A DNA stretch of 64,000 nucleotides from Halobacteriales archaeon QS_1_68_20 (GTDB taxonomy: Archaea > Halobacteriota > Halobacteria > Halobacteriales > PXRE01). Position numbers and translations under genes: made by a program. The notes under the pieces were generated by a model. That model had not been told where the DNA came from. It was given only the letters and a program-made list of their open reading frames with translations, and ran no database searches. The stretch spans positions 1 to 64,000 of the forward strand of contig PXRE01000024.1 of assembly GCA_003021085.1 (NCBI GenBank), written 5' to 3'. Positions 51,878 through 59,997 of the stretch are shown here, in pieces. The first letter of the stretch is position 1; each line of letters begins with the position of its first letter.

Positions 51878-53083
51878 TTATCGGCTCCAGCGGTCCAGGC
51901 CGAGGACGTCCTCGACGGGGAGGTCCAGGCGAAGGAGGGGGACGATGGCGATCAGTGCGATGGCCACCTCAAGTCCGCCGACCAGCAGGAACGCCTGCCG
52001 GTAGCCCAGCAACGTCGCCGTCTCGCCGGCGACGATGCCTGCCAGGAAGCCCAGGCTCCCGAAGATGTTGAACCCGCCCATGGCGGTGCCGCGCTGGTCT
52101 TCCGCCGCCAGGTCGGTCACCAGCGCCATCGTCGCGGGTGCCATCAGCGCGCCGAGCACGCCCACCGCGACCATCGCCACCTGGACGCCGAGTAGCGTCC
52201 CTGCCAGTCCCACGCTCATGGCCGCCACGCCGTACGCCAGCGACCCGCCGACGATCGGGACCCGGCGACCGATCCGGTCAGATAGCTTCCCGAAGGGGTA
52301 CTGCAACAGGGCGAACGGCGCGAAAAACAGCGCCAGCACGATGCCGCGCTCGGCCGGCCCGAGGCCGAAGACGTCCCGGAAATAGAACGTGCCCGCGAGC
52401 GCAAAAAAGCCCGCCGTCAGGCGGTCGATAAACCCGAAGGCGTACGGGATGGCCAGTTCGGGCGTCCCGGAGAGGCTGACCAGTGCCTCCCGGACCTCGC
52501 CGCGGTCGCCGTCGGGCACGCGGTCGACCACCAGCAGGGCCGCCAGGCCGACCGCGAGCATGGCGCCGCCGGCCACGACCAGCACCAGGAGCGGATCACG
52601 GGCCGCCAGTTGTCCGCCGATGGGCGACCCGGTGGCGACGCCGATGCCGATGGCGATGCCGGCCGCGCCCATGTTGCGGCCGTGGCCGCCGGGCAGGTCC
52701 ATCAGCATCGCCATCGCCAGCGACAGCGCGCCGACGGTCATCGCGCCCTCGACCACCCGGAGGGCGAGCACCACCTCGAACGGCGCACCGCCCAGCGACG
52801 GCAGGGCGGCCAGTCCGAGGTAGCCGACCGCGCCGCCGACGGCACCTGCCGCGATCAGGGGTGCGCGCCAGCCCGTGGCGTCGCTGGCGGCACCCCACAC
52901 GGTGGCGAACAGGACGAACGCGACGAACTCGACGGCCAGGAACCACTGGCTGGCGTCGAAGTTCGTTGACCCGCCCAGCGCCGACACCACGTCCGGCGCG
53001 CCCGGGTACAGCAACACCTGTGCGAACAGTACGGCACAGACGACGCCCGCGAGTACGATCCGGTCGCGCTCGACCGCGTCCAT
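51878..53083 (-). CDS. Major facilitator superfamily transporter
   Basis: 401 residues from ATG 53083, with 12 membrane helices. The A-motif loop between helices 2 and 3 is partly visible (TVWGAASDATGWRAPLIAAG); a second copy is FPFGKLSDRIGRRVPIVGGS (as LQYPFGKLSDRIGRRVPIVG). DHA1-type drug/metabolite exporter pattern (ALMAPATMALVTDLAAEDQR, GTAMGGFNIFGSLGFLAGIV). Substrate unknown. ATG 53110 is an alternative start. Confidence 0.9.
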   Translation of the reverse strand: MDAVERDRIVLAGVVCAVLFAQVLLYPGAPDVVSALGGSTNFDASQWFLAVEFVAFVLFATVWGAASDATGWRAPLIAAGAVGGAVGYLGLAALPSLGGAPFEVVLALRVVEGAMTVGALSLAMAMLMDLPGGHGRNMGAAGIAIGIGVATGSPIGGQLAARDPLLVLVVAGGAMLAVGLAALLVVDRVPDGDRGEVREALVSLSGTPELAIPYAFGFIDRLTAGFFALAGTFYFRDVFGLGPAERGIVLALFFAPFALLQYPFGKLSDRIGRRVPIVGGSLAYGVAAMSVGLAGTLLGVQVAMVAVGVLGALMAPATMALVTDLAAEDQRGTAMGGFNIFGSLGFLAGIVAGETATLLGYRQAFLLVGGLEVAIALIAIVPLLRLDLPVEDVLGLDRWSR

Positions 53084-53255
53084 GTCAGGTCGTTGGCAGT
53101 CACCCGTCATAGTTCTCGGGGATTCGGCGCCTGACAGTCCGTCCCACGACGGGCCGGTGGCGTCCGTTGGCCGACACGAGCGGCCAGCGGTGGCCGGTCG
53201 TGGCCGGGATTCGTCGGCGCTGGACGGCGTCGACCGCACCCATCCGCTACGGGCC

Positions 53256-53474
53256 TCATTCCTCCACCGCCAGGGGGCCGACGCCCACTCGTCCCAGCGC
53301 CGCGAGGGCGGCCAGTCCGAGTCCCAGGGCGAACGCCAGGGTGCCCACCGGGGCGGCGACGACCAGCGCGGTCCGGTAGCCGACCAGCATCCGCCCGAAC
53401 CCCAGGAGGACGAAACTGGCCGCTGCCAGGGCGAGGGCGGCCAGACCCAGGACGGTCGCGAACCGGCGGTTCAC
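53256..53474 (-). CDS. Small two-helix membrane protein, 72 aa
   Basis: From GTG 53474: VNRRFATVLGLAALALAAAS, LLGFGRMLVGYRTALVVAAP, LAFALGLGLAALAALGRVG. Two to three hydrophobic helices; unknown family. The AT-rich palindrome of repeat copy B lies about 125 nt upstream on its promoter side, so the repeat may influence it. Confidence 0.6.
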   Translation of the reverse strand: MNRRFATVLGLAALALAAASFVLLGFGRMLVGYRTALVVAAPVGTLAFALGLGLAALAALGRVGVGPLAVEE

Positions 53475-53597
53475 GGTCGGCGTTGGGGGCGGCCGCTCTT
53501 GACGCTTGTCGTCGAGCACCGTGTACGGGATCGACCGGGGACGGTTGTCCGGCGGTGAACGGCCTGTGGTGTAGTATCTATCGCGCACGAACGGCCG

Positions 53598-53627
53598 TAT
53601 ATGAATATATGTGCATATATTCACATA
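53598..53627. promoter_or_regulatory. AT-rich 30-bp palindrome, copy B
   Basis: Arms TATATGAATATATG and CATATATTCACATA around TG; one mismatch. Counterpart of 8452-8481, but only the palindrome, not the flanks, is conserved. Confidence 0.7.
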
Positions 53628-54062
53628 TGGTCGGCGGTTTCGGGCGTGTCGGCCCAGACGGCGACGGTGGAAGTTTTCCGTGTAGACTAGCGGCATGCAA
53701 GACCTTGGGGTCACCCTCACGCCTCCCCAGCCGGGGGTTCGGCGCGGCGGGCGGCCGCTGGCGGGGAGGCTGGTGGTTGCGCCGAGCTGTGGGCGGGACT
53801 GAAAGGGGCCGCGGGCTCGACGCACCCGGCCGACGGAACCACCGGAGGAACGACTGAGCAACGTGAAGGAGTGACGAGGCGCGCAGCGAGATTCCCGCGA
53901 GTGCAACGAGCGGGAGCCAGCGAGAGCTTGCCTCTCGCGTTGCCCCCGAGTCGAGCGCGCGGGGGCTTTCTGGCTGTTATTGACCGAGCTACCGTAAGCG
54001 GAGAGCGCGCGCGGACTTTCTGGCTGTTGCTGGCCAAGAAGCCGTCCACAGAGAGCGCGTGG
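53598..54062 (+). repeat. Dispersed structured repeat, copy B
   Basis: In opposite orientation to copy A. From left to right: AT palindrome (53598-53627), 55-nt spacer, core TAGACTAGCGGCATGCAAG (53683-53701), a hairpin with TTGGGG and CCCCAG arms, GGGACTGAAAGGGGCC (53795-53810), a GC-rich middle, then two about 60-nt CTTTCTGGCTGTT units at 53966 and 54019. Palindrome-to-core distance is the same as in copy A. It sits just before the rpl44e promoter. No coding frame shows haloarchaeal bias. Confidence 0.75.
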
Positions 54063-54175
54063 AGGCTTTCGAAACAGTCAGCACAGCGGAGCACGGTTGT
54101 ACGAACAGGGTCCGCGTCGAGAACCGTACGGGTTTTAAGGGCGGACGGTCAAGCGGACGACAAGGAGCCATCCAT

Positions 54176-54454
54176 ATGCAGATCCCACGACGCTTCAACA
54201 CGTACTGTCCGCACTGCAAAGGCCACCACAAGGTCGAGGTAGAGCGCGTCCGGACGGGCCGGTCCACCGGCATGAAGTGGTCGGACCGCCAGCAAGAGCG
54301 CAACACGGGCATCGGTAACGACGGGAAGTTCTCGAAGGTCCCGGTCGGCAAGAAGCCGTCCCAGAAGACCAACCTCAAGTACCGATGCAGCAACTGCGGC
54401 AAGGCCCACCTCCGCGAGGGGACCCGGACGGGCCGCCTGGAACTGCAGGAGTAA
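54176..54454 (+). CDS. rpl44e: 50S ribosomal protein L44e
   Basis: 92 residues from ATG 54176. Two zinc pairs: CPHC in [18 protein letters not shown] and CSNC in [36 protein letters not shown] and [15 protein letters not shown] are typical. It binds 23S rRNA near the E site. GTTTTAAG at 54131-54138 is a likely TATA box. Cotranscribed with rps27e (2 nt gap). Confidence 0.96.
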   Translation: MQIPRRFNTYCPHCKGHHKVEVERVRTGRSTGMKWSDRQQERNTGIGNDGKFSKVPVGKKPSQKTNLKYRCSNCGKAHLREGTRTGRLELQE

Positions 54455-54456
54455 GC

Positions 54457-54660
54457 ATGGCCGGGAGTTTCTACCTGATCCGGTGTCCCGACTGCGAGAA
54501 CGAGCAGGTCGTGTTCGGCAAGGCCTCCTCCGAGGTGGCCTGCGCCGTCTGTGGGCACGTGCTGGCCCGGCCGACCGGCGGCGAGGCCGACTTCCAGGGC
54601 GAGGTCGAGGAGGTCGTCGAGCGCCGCTCTGAGAACCCCGAAGAGACCATCGAAGCCTGA
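54457..54660 (+). CDS. rps27e: 30S ribosomal protein S27e
   Basis: 67 residues with the zinc ribbon C-x2-C...C-x2-C (FYLIRCPDCENEQVVFGKAS; CAVCGHVLARPTGGEADF) and an acidic C-terminus. It directly follows rpl44e, the standard archaeal pair. In most haloarchaea aIF2-alpha comes next; here a SHOCT gene intervenes. Confidence 0.96.
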   Translation: MAGSFYLIRCPDCENEQVVFGKASSEVACAVCGHVLARPTGGEADFQGEVEEVVERRSENPEETIEA

Positions 54661-54911
54661 CGGCGCGGCGCTTCTCCCGTCGAACCGGTGGTCGAACGGT
54701 CAGGGCCACAACTCCCCCGACCGCACGTGGGTTCGTACACATCACTGGTTATTTTGGAGATAACTGTCTAGAGGGCGGCACGGCAGAACAGGGAATCGAA
54801 GAGACGGCCAACGAACCGGCGGCGCAGGCCGAACACAAAGTCTCTCCCGAGGTACTGCCCGGTGCGACGGCGGGGCCGTCCGTTCTCAGCGTCGATTACA
54901 CGAACAACCCG

Positions 54912-55622
54912 GTGATCGGGTACCTGTTCGAAAACGAAGTGCCGAAGTACGTTCTCCTGTCCCAGAACAACCTCGACGTAGTCTGTCGAGGTGAAGAGGT
55001 CGACTACGGACTGTCTGCCGTCTCGGTGATCACGGACAGCATCCCGCTCAGTGCCGTCACCGACGTCGAACTGAAGACCGGACTGATCCTGAGCAGGATC
55101 GTATTCGAGACGGCAAACGGGAACAGGTACGAGATTCAGTCGCTGTCCGCCAAGTCGACGGAGGCGGAGACGGTCGAGTTCGTGGAACGGTCCGACGGGA
55201 ACCGGCAGGCGGAACTCGACGAAGCCCACCACGAACCCGACGGGGAACTGGAGTACGTCTGCCGGGAGTGTAACGGACGGATCGACGAGGACGCGACGAG
55301 GTGCCCACACTGTGGATTCGCGCCGGAAATGAAGAAGAAGGGTGCGCCCTGGCACGGAACGGCCCTGGCGACGTCGTTCAGCCCCCTCGGGTGGGCGATG
55401 ATGGCCAAAGGGGCTGCAGACGAACTCGCCGCCCGTGGGGGAGTGGGTGAGGAAGTACTCGTGGACGGATCGGAGACTGACGGAGACGTTGCGGAGACGG
55501 ACGAAGACACAGAAGTCGACGCTCTCGACAAGCTGGAACGGTTGGCCGAACTGAACGACGACGGCGTGATATCGGACGAGGAGTTCGAACAGCAGAAGAG
55601 AGAACTACTGGAGGAGATTTGA
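54912..55622 (+). CDS. PH-like/zinc-ribbon/SHOCT protein inserted between rps27e and aIF2-alpha
   Basis: At least 236 residues. A beta-rich PH/YdbT-like first part (YLFENEVPKYVLLSQNNLDV, LSAVTDVELKTGLILSRIVF), a zinc ribbon CRECNGRIDEDATRCPHCG, a hydrophobic patch, and a C-terminal SHOCT helix pair (DALDKLERLAELNDDGVISD, EEFEQQKRELLEEI). I use GTG 54912; the frame stays open and acidic for about 50 codons upstream (HKVSPEVLPGATAGPSVLSV) without an ATG or GTG, so the true start or a frameshift may lie there. SHOCT modules often sit on membrane-linked oligomeric proteins. Confidence 0.75.
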   Translation: MIGYLFENEVPKYVLLSQNNLDVVCRGEEVDYGLSAVSVITDSIPLSAVTDVELKTGLILSRIVFETANGNRYEIQSLSAKSTEAETVEFVERSDGNRQAELDEAHHEPDGELEYVCRECNGRIDEDATRCPHCGFAPEMKKKGAPWHGTALATSFSPLGWAMMAKGAADELAARGGVGEEVLVDGSETDGDVAETDEDTEVDALDKLERLAELNDDGVISDEEFEQQKRELLEEI

Positions 55623-55788
55623 GGGCGTGAACTCGCGGTTCGGCGGGCGGTCCCGTCGTCCCTGGCTCTGGCAGGCGAGACGGGCCCCAAGGGGAAACAC
55701 ACCGCGAGAGTTCCAGGTCACCCGGACGAGGAACACCGCTGGAAGTGTGGTAGGCGGTTCGTGGACCTGAGTCGTGCGCGAAAGAGAG

Positions 55789-55796
55789 GTTTTATT
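55789..55796 (+). promoter_or_regulatory. TATA box of aIF2-alpha
   Basis: GTTTTATT ends 24 nt before ATG 55821, so aIF2-alpha has its own promoter in this rearranged cluster. Confidence 0.65.
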
Positions 55797-55820
55797 CCCG
55801 CGACCGCGTTACTCGCGGGT

Positions 55821-56624
55821 ATGAAATACACAGGATGGCCCGACTCCGGCGAACTCGTCGTCGGCGAAGTCGACGAGATCAGCCAGGAGGAAGGCGTCTA
55901 CGTCGACCTCAACGAGTACGAGGACAAGCGCGGGTTCGTCCACATCAGCGAGGTCGCAAGCGGGTGGATCAAGAACATCCGCGACCACGTCAGCGAGGGC
56001 GAGCGCGTCGTCGCAAAGGTGCTGGACATCGACGAGCGCCGCCAGCAGATCGACCTGTCGCTGAAGGACGTCAACGAGCACCAGCGCTCCGACAAGATCC
56101 AGGAGTGGAAGAACGAGCAGAAGGCCGACAAGTGGATGACGCTGGCCTTCGGCGAGGACATCGACGACGAGACCTACGCCGGCATCGCCAACGCCCTCAT
56201 CGCGGAGTTCGGGAGCCTCTACGACGGGTTCGAGCAAGCGGCTATCCACGGCCCCGAGGCACTCGACGAGGCCGACCTCGCCGACGAGGAGGCCGACGCA
56301 ATCGTCGAGACCGCCCGCGAGAACGTCTCGGTCCCCTACGTCAACGTCACCGGCTACGTGGACCTCGAGTCCCCTGCGCCCGACGGCGTCGACGCCATCC
56401 GCGAGGCGATGCAGGCCGCCGCGGGCAACGGCGAGGTCCCCGACGAGGTGGACCTGGAGGTCACCTACGTCGGCGCTCCCGAGTACCGCATCCGCGTGCA
56501 GGCGCCCAACTACAAGACCGCCGAGTCCGAACTGGAGGAGGCCGCCGAGCGCGCCCGCGTTAGCATCGAGGCGTCCGGCGGGACCGCCGACTTCCACCGC
56601 GAACGGCGCACCGACGAGGAGTAG
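55821..56624 (+). CDS. eif2a: Translation initiation factor aIF2, alpha subunit
   Basis: 267 residues. S1 domain ([60 protein letters not shown]), a helical middle domain ([20 protein letters not shown]), and a C-terminal alpha-beta domain ([40 protein letters not shown]). It helps aIF2-gamma deliver initiator tRNA to the 30S subunit. Intact. Normally followed by nop10; here a dead flavoprotein gene intervenes. Confidence 0.96.
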   Translation: MKYTGWPDSGELVVGEVDEISQEEGVYVDLNEYEDKRGFVHISEVASGWIKNIRDHVSEGERVVAKVLDIDERRQQIDLSLKDVNEHQRSDKIQEWKNEQKADKWMTLAFGEDIDDETYAGIANALIAEFGSLYDGFEQAAIHGPEALDEADLADEEADAIVETARENVSVPYVNVTGYVDLESPAPDGVDAIREAMQAAAGNGEVPDEVDLEVTYVGAPEYRIRVQAPNYKTAESELEEAAERARVSIEASGGTADFHRERRTDEE

Positions 56625-56815
56625 TCGGTCTCCCGTCCACGCCAGGAATCGACGACGTCCCCCGACCGACGCCGATACGGTCGTTACGTTCTCCGACTGC
56701 CCGCTTCCCGATTACTGGTGAAATGAATCACGTGCTGTATTGGGGCGGTGACGTTCACTTCGCGAGGTGACCGGTCGGGGGGACCCGTCGGAGCGAACGT
56801 CACAGTGGGGAAACC

Positions 56816-57482
56816 ATGGCAACGACAGACCAACTCGATACGTCGACAGTCCAGGGGTTCAGCGACCGACTCCGGGGGACGGTACTCCAGCGAGGCGACG
56901 ACGGCTACGACGAGGTCGCCTGCTACGGGATGCTCACGACGGTCCCACCCGAACCGCCGTTCCCGGAGGAACACCACGGCGACACCGCGGTCGCGCTGAT
57001 CCCCTCGTACTCCGGCCCCGGCGCCGAAGGCGAGGAGGAACTGCGTCCGATCCGGGAGTTCGGCGACCCGATCTTCGACGGCGTCGGTCCGATCCCTACG
57101 CGGCGCTACAGTAGAGCCTCGACGGCGGACAACCGGAGGGAAACCGGTACTACTTCGAGTCCCATTACGTGAACGAGATCCCCGACGGTGCGATCGAGAC
57201 GATCATGGAGTACGCCGACCCGCTGCCGTCGCCGCTCACCATCGTCGGCTTCGAGTCGATGGGCGGTGCGATCAGCGACGTGGCGCCGACGGCGACGGCG
57301 TACCCCCACCGTGACGCGGCGTACTCGTTCGGCATCTGGTCGGGCTGGACCGATCCGGACGCGACGACGAACTGATCGACTGGACGCGGGAGTTCTACGA
57401 GCCGATGGCCCCGTACGCGACCGGCGGGACCTACGCGAAGAACCTGTTCCGGATGAACCAGAACGTCGAACCGACCGGCTGA
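56816..57482 (+). pseudogene. FAD-linked oxidase (BBE type), internally deleted and frameshifted
   Basis: Starts ATTDQLDTSTVQGFSDRLRG like the N-terminus of haloarchaeal FAD-binding oxidases, then jumps to ACYGMLTTVPPEPPFPEEHH, ALIPSYSGPGAEGEEELRPI, the substrate-domain half, losing about 200 residues of FAD-binding domain. Two shifts follow (near 57,110 and 57,365): YYFESHYVNEIPDGAIETIM, SPLTIVGFESMGGAISDVAP, and ELIDWTREFYEPMAPYATGG, where the usual BBE C-terminus would be. It lies where nop10 usually directly follows aIF2-alpha, so it is an insertion that has decayed. Confidence 0.75.
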
Positions 57483-57600
57483 GGGGCGCTCCGGTGTCGA
57501 TCCTTCCCCGGAGCGTCCGCGTCGGAACCAGGACTCGGCGATCGGATCCACGCGACCAGGGACCCGAACGCTTACCGGCCCGGCGGCCCCAGCGTGGGCC

Positions 57601-57786
57601 GTGAAGTCGGACGTCAGGGTCTGCTCAGCCTGGCAGACCAACCACGAGCGACCGATCTACACCCTGGGCGATACCTGTCCGGAGTGTGGCGCCGACGCGG
57701 TCAACAGTGCGCCCGCACCGTTCAACCCCGAGGACCGCTACGGCGAGTACCGTCGGCGTGCGAAGCGCCGACGGGGCGACCTGTAG
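57601..57786 (+). CDS. nop10: Nop10, copy 1 (most canonical)
   Basis: 61 residues from GTG 57601: KSDVRVCSAWQTNHERPIYT then LGDTCPECGADAVNSAPAPF and NPEDRYGEYRRRAKRRRGD. PEDxYGEYRR is the Nop10 signature that contacts Cbf5 and the H/ACA guide RNA. In haloarchaea the first zinc pair is reduced to C-x2-W, and CPEC is kept. It is part of H/ACA RNP, which makes pseudouridines in rRNA. Two more copies follow within 2.3 kb. Confidence 0.9.
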   Translation: MKSDVRVCSAWQTNHERPIYTLGDTCPECGADAVNSAPAPFNPEDRYGEYRRRAKRRRGDL

Positions 57787-58026
57787 TTCGGGACGGTCAT
57801 CGTCGGTCGAGACTCGCCGGAAAGCTGACGGACCCAAACCACTTGCATGCTGATTTCCCGGGGCAAGCTGATGGCCTCTCGCCGGGAAACCGTCCAGGTC
57901 GTTGGGCAACGGCCGTCACTGTGGTCGCAGGTCGTCCGTCGTCGTCCGGCACGCCCGACACGTCCCCGCCGGCCCCGGCCGACTGTCCCCTGGAACCTCA
58001 GGTCCCGGACCCGACGAATCACCCGG

Positions 58027-58546
58027 ATGGCGTACTCCAGCCGGATCCCGTCCCTACCGGAGTCGTCGACGGAGGAGGCCGTCGTCGACTACGTCGAGGC
58101 CTACGAATTCGCCTTGCGTGGCGACGGACCGACGAGGTGTAAGCCCCTCGATACCGTTTCCCACGCCAGCGAAGTAGTCAATAACCTGTCGCGTCACCTT
58201 GGCGTGTGGCGCTCGAATACGACCGCGACAGGAGGCGCACGTGGATCGATGCGTCGAGGAGGGCCGGCTTCCACGCAGCGACGCCCTGAAACTCCCGGTC
58301 CTCGAACGGGTCCCCGACGAATTCGAAGTCGGCGAACCCGACGCCAAGGAGGACCTGACCGGGACCCTCGGCGAGTACTTCGACGATCCAGTGCTGGTTC
58401 GGCGGGAACTGGTCAACTTCGGATACGTCGGCCACGACAACACTGCGGGAACCTACACCGTCCGGAAACGCTCGCTCACCGAGGAGGACGTCCGATCGAT
58501 CTCCCGGCTGGAGCGACACGCCCGCGACCTCGGCCTGATCGAGTGA
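58027..58546 (+). pseudogene. DUF2087-like protein, frameshifted, between nop10 copies
   Basis: First frame: MAYSSRIPSLPESSTEEAVV, DYVEAYEFALRGDGPTRCKP (58027-58230). Second frame: KLPVLERVPDEFEVGEPDAK, EDLTGTLGEYFDDPVLVRRE, LVNFGYVGHDNTAGTYTVRK to TGA 58546. The VRRELVNFGYVxxDxxGTY block looks like the DUF2087 family seen next to regulators, but this is weak. A 40-bp segment of it (58324-58363) is copied exactly at 58841-58880 inside the ABC fragment. Probably nonfunctional. Confidence 0.6.
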
Positions 58547-58588
58547 GGACCCTGAACGGTTTACCGTCGGGATCACGTCGGTCGACCC

Positions 58589-58774
58589 GTGCAGGCGGAC
58601 GTCCGGATCTGCTCGAACTGGAACGAGAACCACGAGCGGACGGTGTACACCCTCGGGAACACCTGCCCCGAGTGCGGTGCGGAGGCCGTCAACGGCGCTC
58701 CGGCGCCGTTCAACCCCGAGGATCCCTACGGCGAGTACCGGCGGCGGGCGATGCGCCTGCGTGGGAAACTGTAG
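58589..58774 (+). CDS. nop10: Nop10, copy 2 (intact paralogue)
   Basis: 61 residues from GTG 58589: QADVRICSNWNENHERTVYT, LGNTCPECGAEAVNGAPAPF, NPEDPYGEYRRRAMRLRGKL. All features of copy 1 are kept (about 75% identical) including CPECG and PEDPYGEYRRR, so it is plausibly functional. Followed at once by a convergent fragment of the ABC transporter gene. Confidence 0.85.
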   Translation: MQADVRICSNWNENHERTVYTLGNTCPECGAEAVNGAPAPFNPEDPYGEYRRRAMRLRGKL

Positions 58775-58788
58775 ACCGCACCCCTCGA

Positions 58789-58985
58789 CGCTCGCCGCGG
58801 TGCGGTGACGGCCTCGTTACCCGCCGGCTCGCCTCCGCCACGAAGTCGGCGAACCCGACGCCAAGGAGGACCTGACCGGGGCCTTGCTCGATCACCTCGC
58901 CGTCGTCGACGACGAGGATGCGGTCGGCGTCCCGGACCGTCGACAGGCGGTGAACGACGACGGGAGCCACGTCGGTGGCCGCCCG
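58789..58985 (-). pseudogene. C-terminal fragment of the ABC transporter gene, mosaic
   Basis: Minus-strand [20 protein letters not shown]-like sequence ([27 protein letters not shown]) and the end piece [11 protein letters not shown] match the ABC gene at 59,998-61,185. Between them the normal sequence is replaced by 40 bp (58841-58880) identical to 58324-58363. CGAAGTCG is shared at the left junction. It duplicates the nop10-ABC tail junction seen at 59,980. Confidence 0.75.
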
Positions 58986-59136
58986 CGGTAAAAGCCCTGC
59001 CAGCATTTTGGGGAATTTTCTTTCCTCGTCCGAGGTCGTACGGGGACGCGATGAGAGCGACGTCGACGGACACCGGAACGTTCTCCCAGGACCGAACAGT
59101 TCGAACCACGTGCCCCGCCGAACGGGGGGTAATCGC

Positions 59137-59772
59137 GTGAGTTCGACGGCGACGACCGGCGGGTGGTGGGGCTGGTTCGAGGACCGCCGTGCCCTCGCGT
59201 TCCTGCTGTCGGGCGCGCTTGTGCTCGCCAGCGGCCTCTCACCCGTGGTGGTCGGGCCGTTCGTCGACCGGCCCTGGGCAGTCGGGCTTCCCCTCGTCGG
59301 CCTCGCCGTGCTCGCCGTCGCCGCCGGACTCGTCGGACTGTATCCACAGCTCCGGCGCGACGCCCCGTGGTCGGCCCGCGCCGGTCTCGTCTTCGCGGCG
59401 GTCGCGGGCTTCGCCGCGGCCGTGATGATCGCGCTCGCGGCCGCCGGCTACGTTTCCGACGCCGTTTTGGGGCAGAACCCGGAGCCGCCGATCCAGCTCT
59501 TCAAGAACGTCTCGCTGGCGATGGCCGCCGGGTACGCGTTCGGCCTGCTCGCGTTCGGGATCGCGGGCCTGCGAACCGAACTCCCAACCCGGACCGTCGG
59601 TCGCCTGTTGCTGGCGGGCGGTCTGGTGTTCTCGGTTCCGGTCGTCCTCGAACTGCTGGGGTTCGTCGCGGACGTCGCGGCACCGGCCTGGACCGTGTTC
59701 CTGGCGATGCTGATCGTGGCGTTCGACGTCATCGCCGTCGGGTACAGCCTCCGGTCCCGCGCGGGAGCCTGA
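59137..59772 (+). CDS. Six-helix membrane protein, 211 aa
   Basis: From GTG 59137 (VSSTATTGGWWGWFEDRRA). Helices: LAFLLSGALVLASGLSPVVV, GLPLVGLAVLAVAAGLVGLY, GLVFAAVAGFAAAVMIALAA, VSLAMAAGYAFGLLAFGIAG, GRLLLAGGLVFSVPVVLELL, WTVFLAMLIVAFDVIAVGYS. I do not recognise the family. It lies between nop10 copies 2 and 3 and is intact. Confidence 0.75.
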   Translation: MSSTATTGGWWGWFEDRRALAFLLSGALVLASGLSPVVVGPFVDRPWAVGLPLVGLAVLAVAAGLVGLYPQLRRDAPWSARAGLVFAAVAGFAAAVMIALAAAGYVSDAVLGQNPEPPIQLFKNVSLAMAAGYAFGLLAFGIAGLRTELPTRTVGRLLLAGGLVFSVPVVLELLGFVADVAAPAWTVFLAMLIVAFDVIAVGYSLRSRAGA

Positions 59773-59840
59773 TGATCGGTGGGGGTAGCGACCGCCGGTC
59801 GTGGCGGTAGCTTTTCCGCAGGCACCTCCCGTCGACGCCC

Positions 59841-59983
59841 GTGAAGTCCGACGCCGAAGTCTGTGCGGACTGGCGGACCAACCACGAGCCGCCGGTGTAC
59901 ACCCTCGACGACTCCTGTCCCGAGTGGGGTGCGGAGGCCGTCAACGGCGCGGCGGTGCGGAGGCCGTCAACGGCGCGGCGGCG
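59841..59983 (+). pseudogene. nop10: Nop10, copy 3, degraded
   Basis: Begins well (GTG 59841: KSDAEVCADWRTNHEPPVYT, LDDSCPEWGAEAVNGAA) but CPEC has become CPEW, a 26-bp exact tandem duplication (59928-59953 and 59954-59979) follows, and the PEDPYGEYRR segment is absent. It runs straight into the convergent ABC gene tail. Clearly dead as a Nop10. Confidence 0.85.
59928..59979. repeat. Exact 26-bp tandem duplication inside nop10 copy 3
   Basis: Unit GGTGCGGAGGCCGTCAACGG plus CGCGGC, twice back to back. It breaks the gene. Confidence 0.9.
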
Positions 59984-59997
59984 CCGCGCCCAACCAG

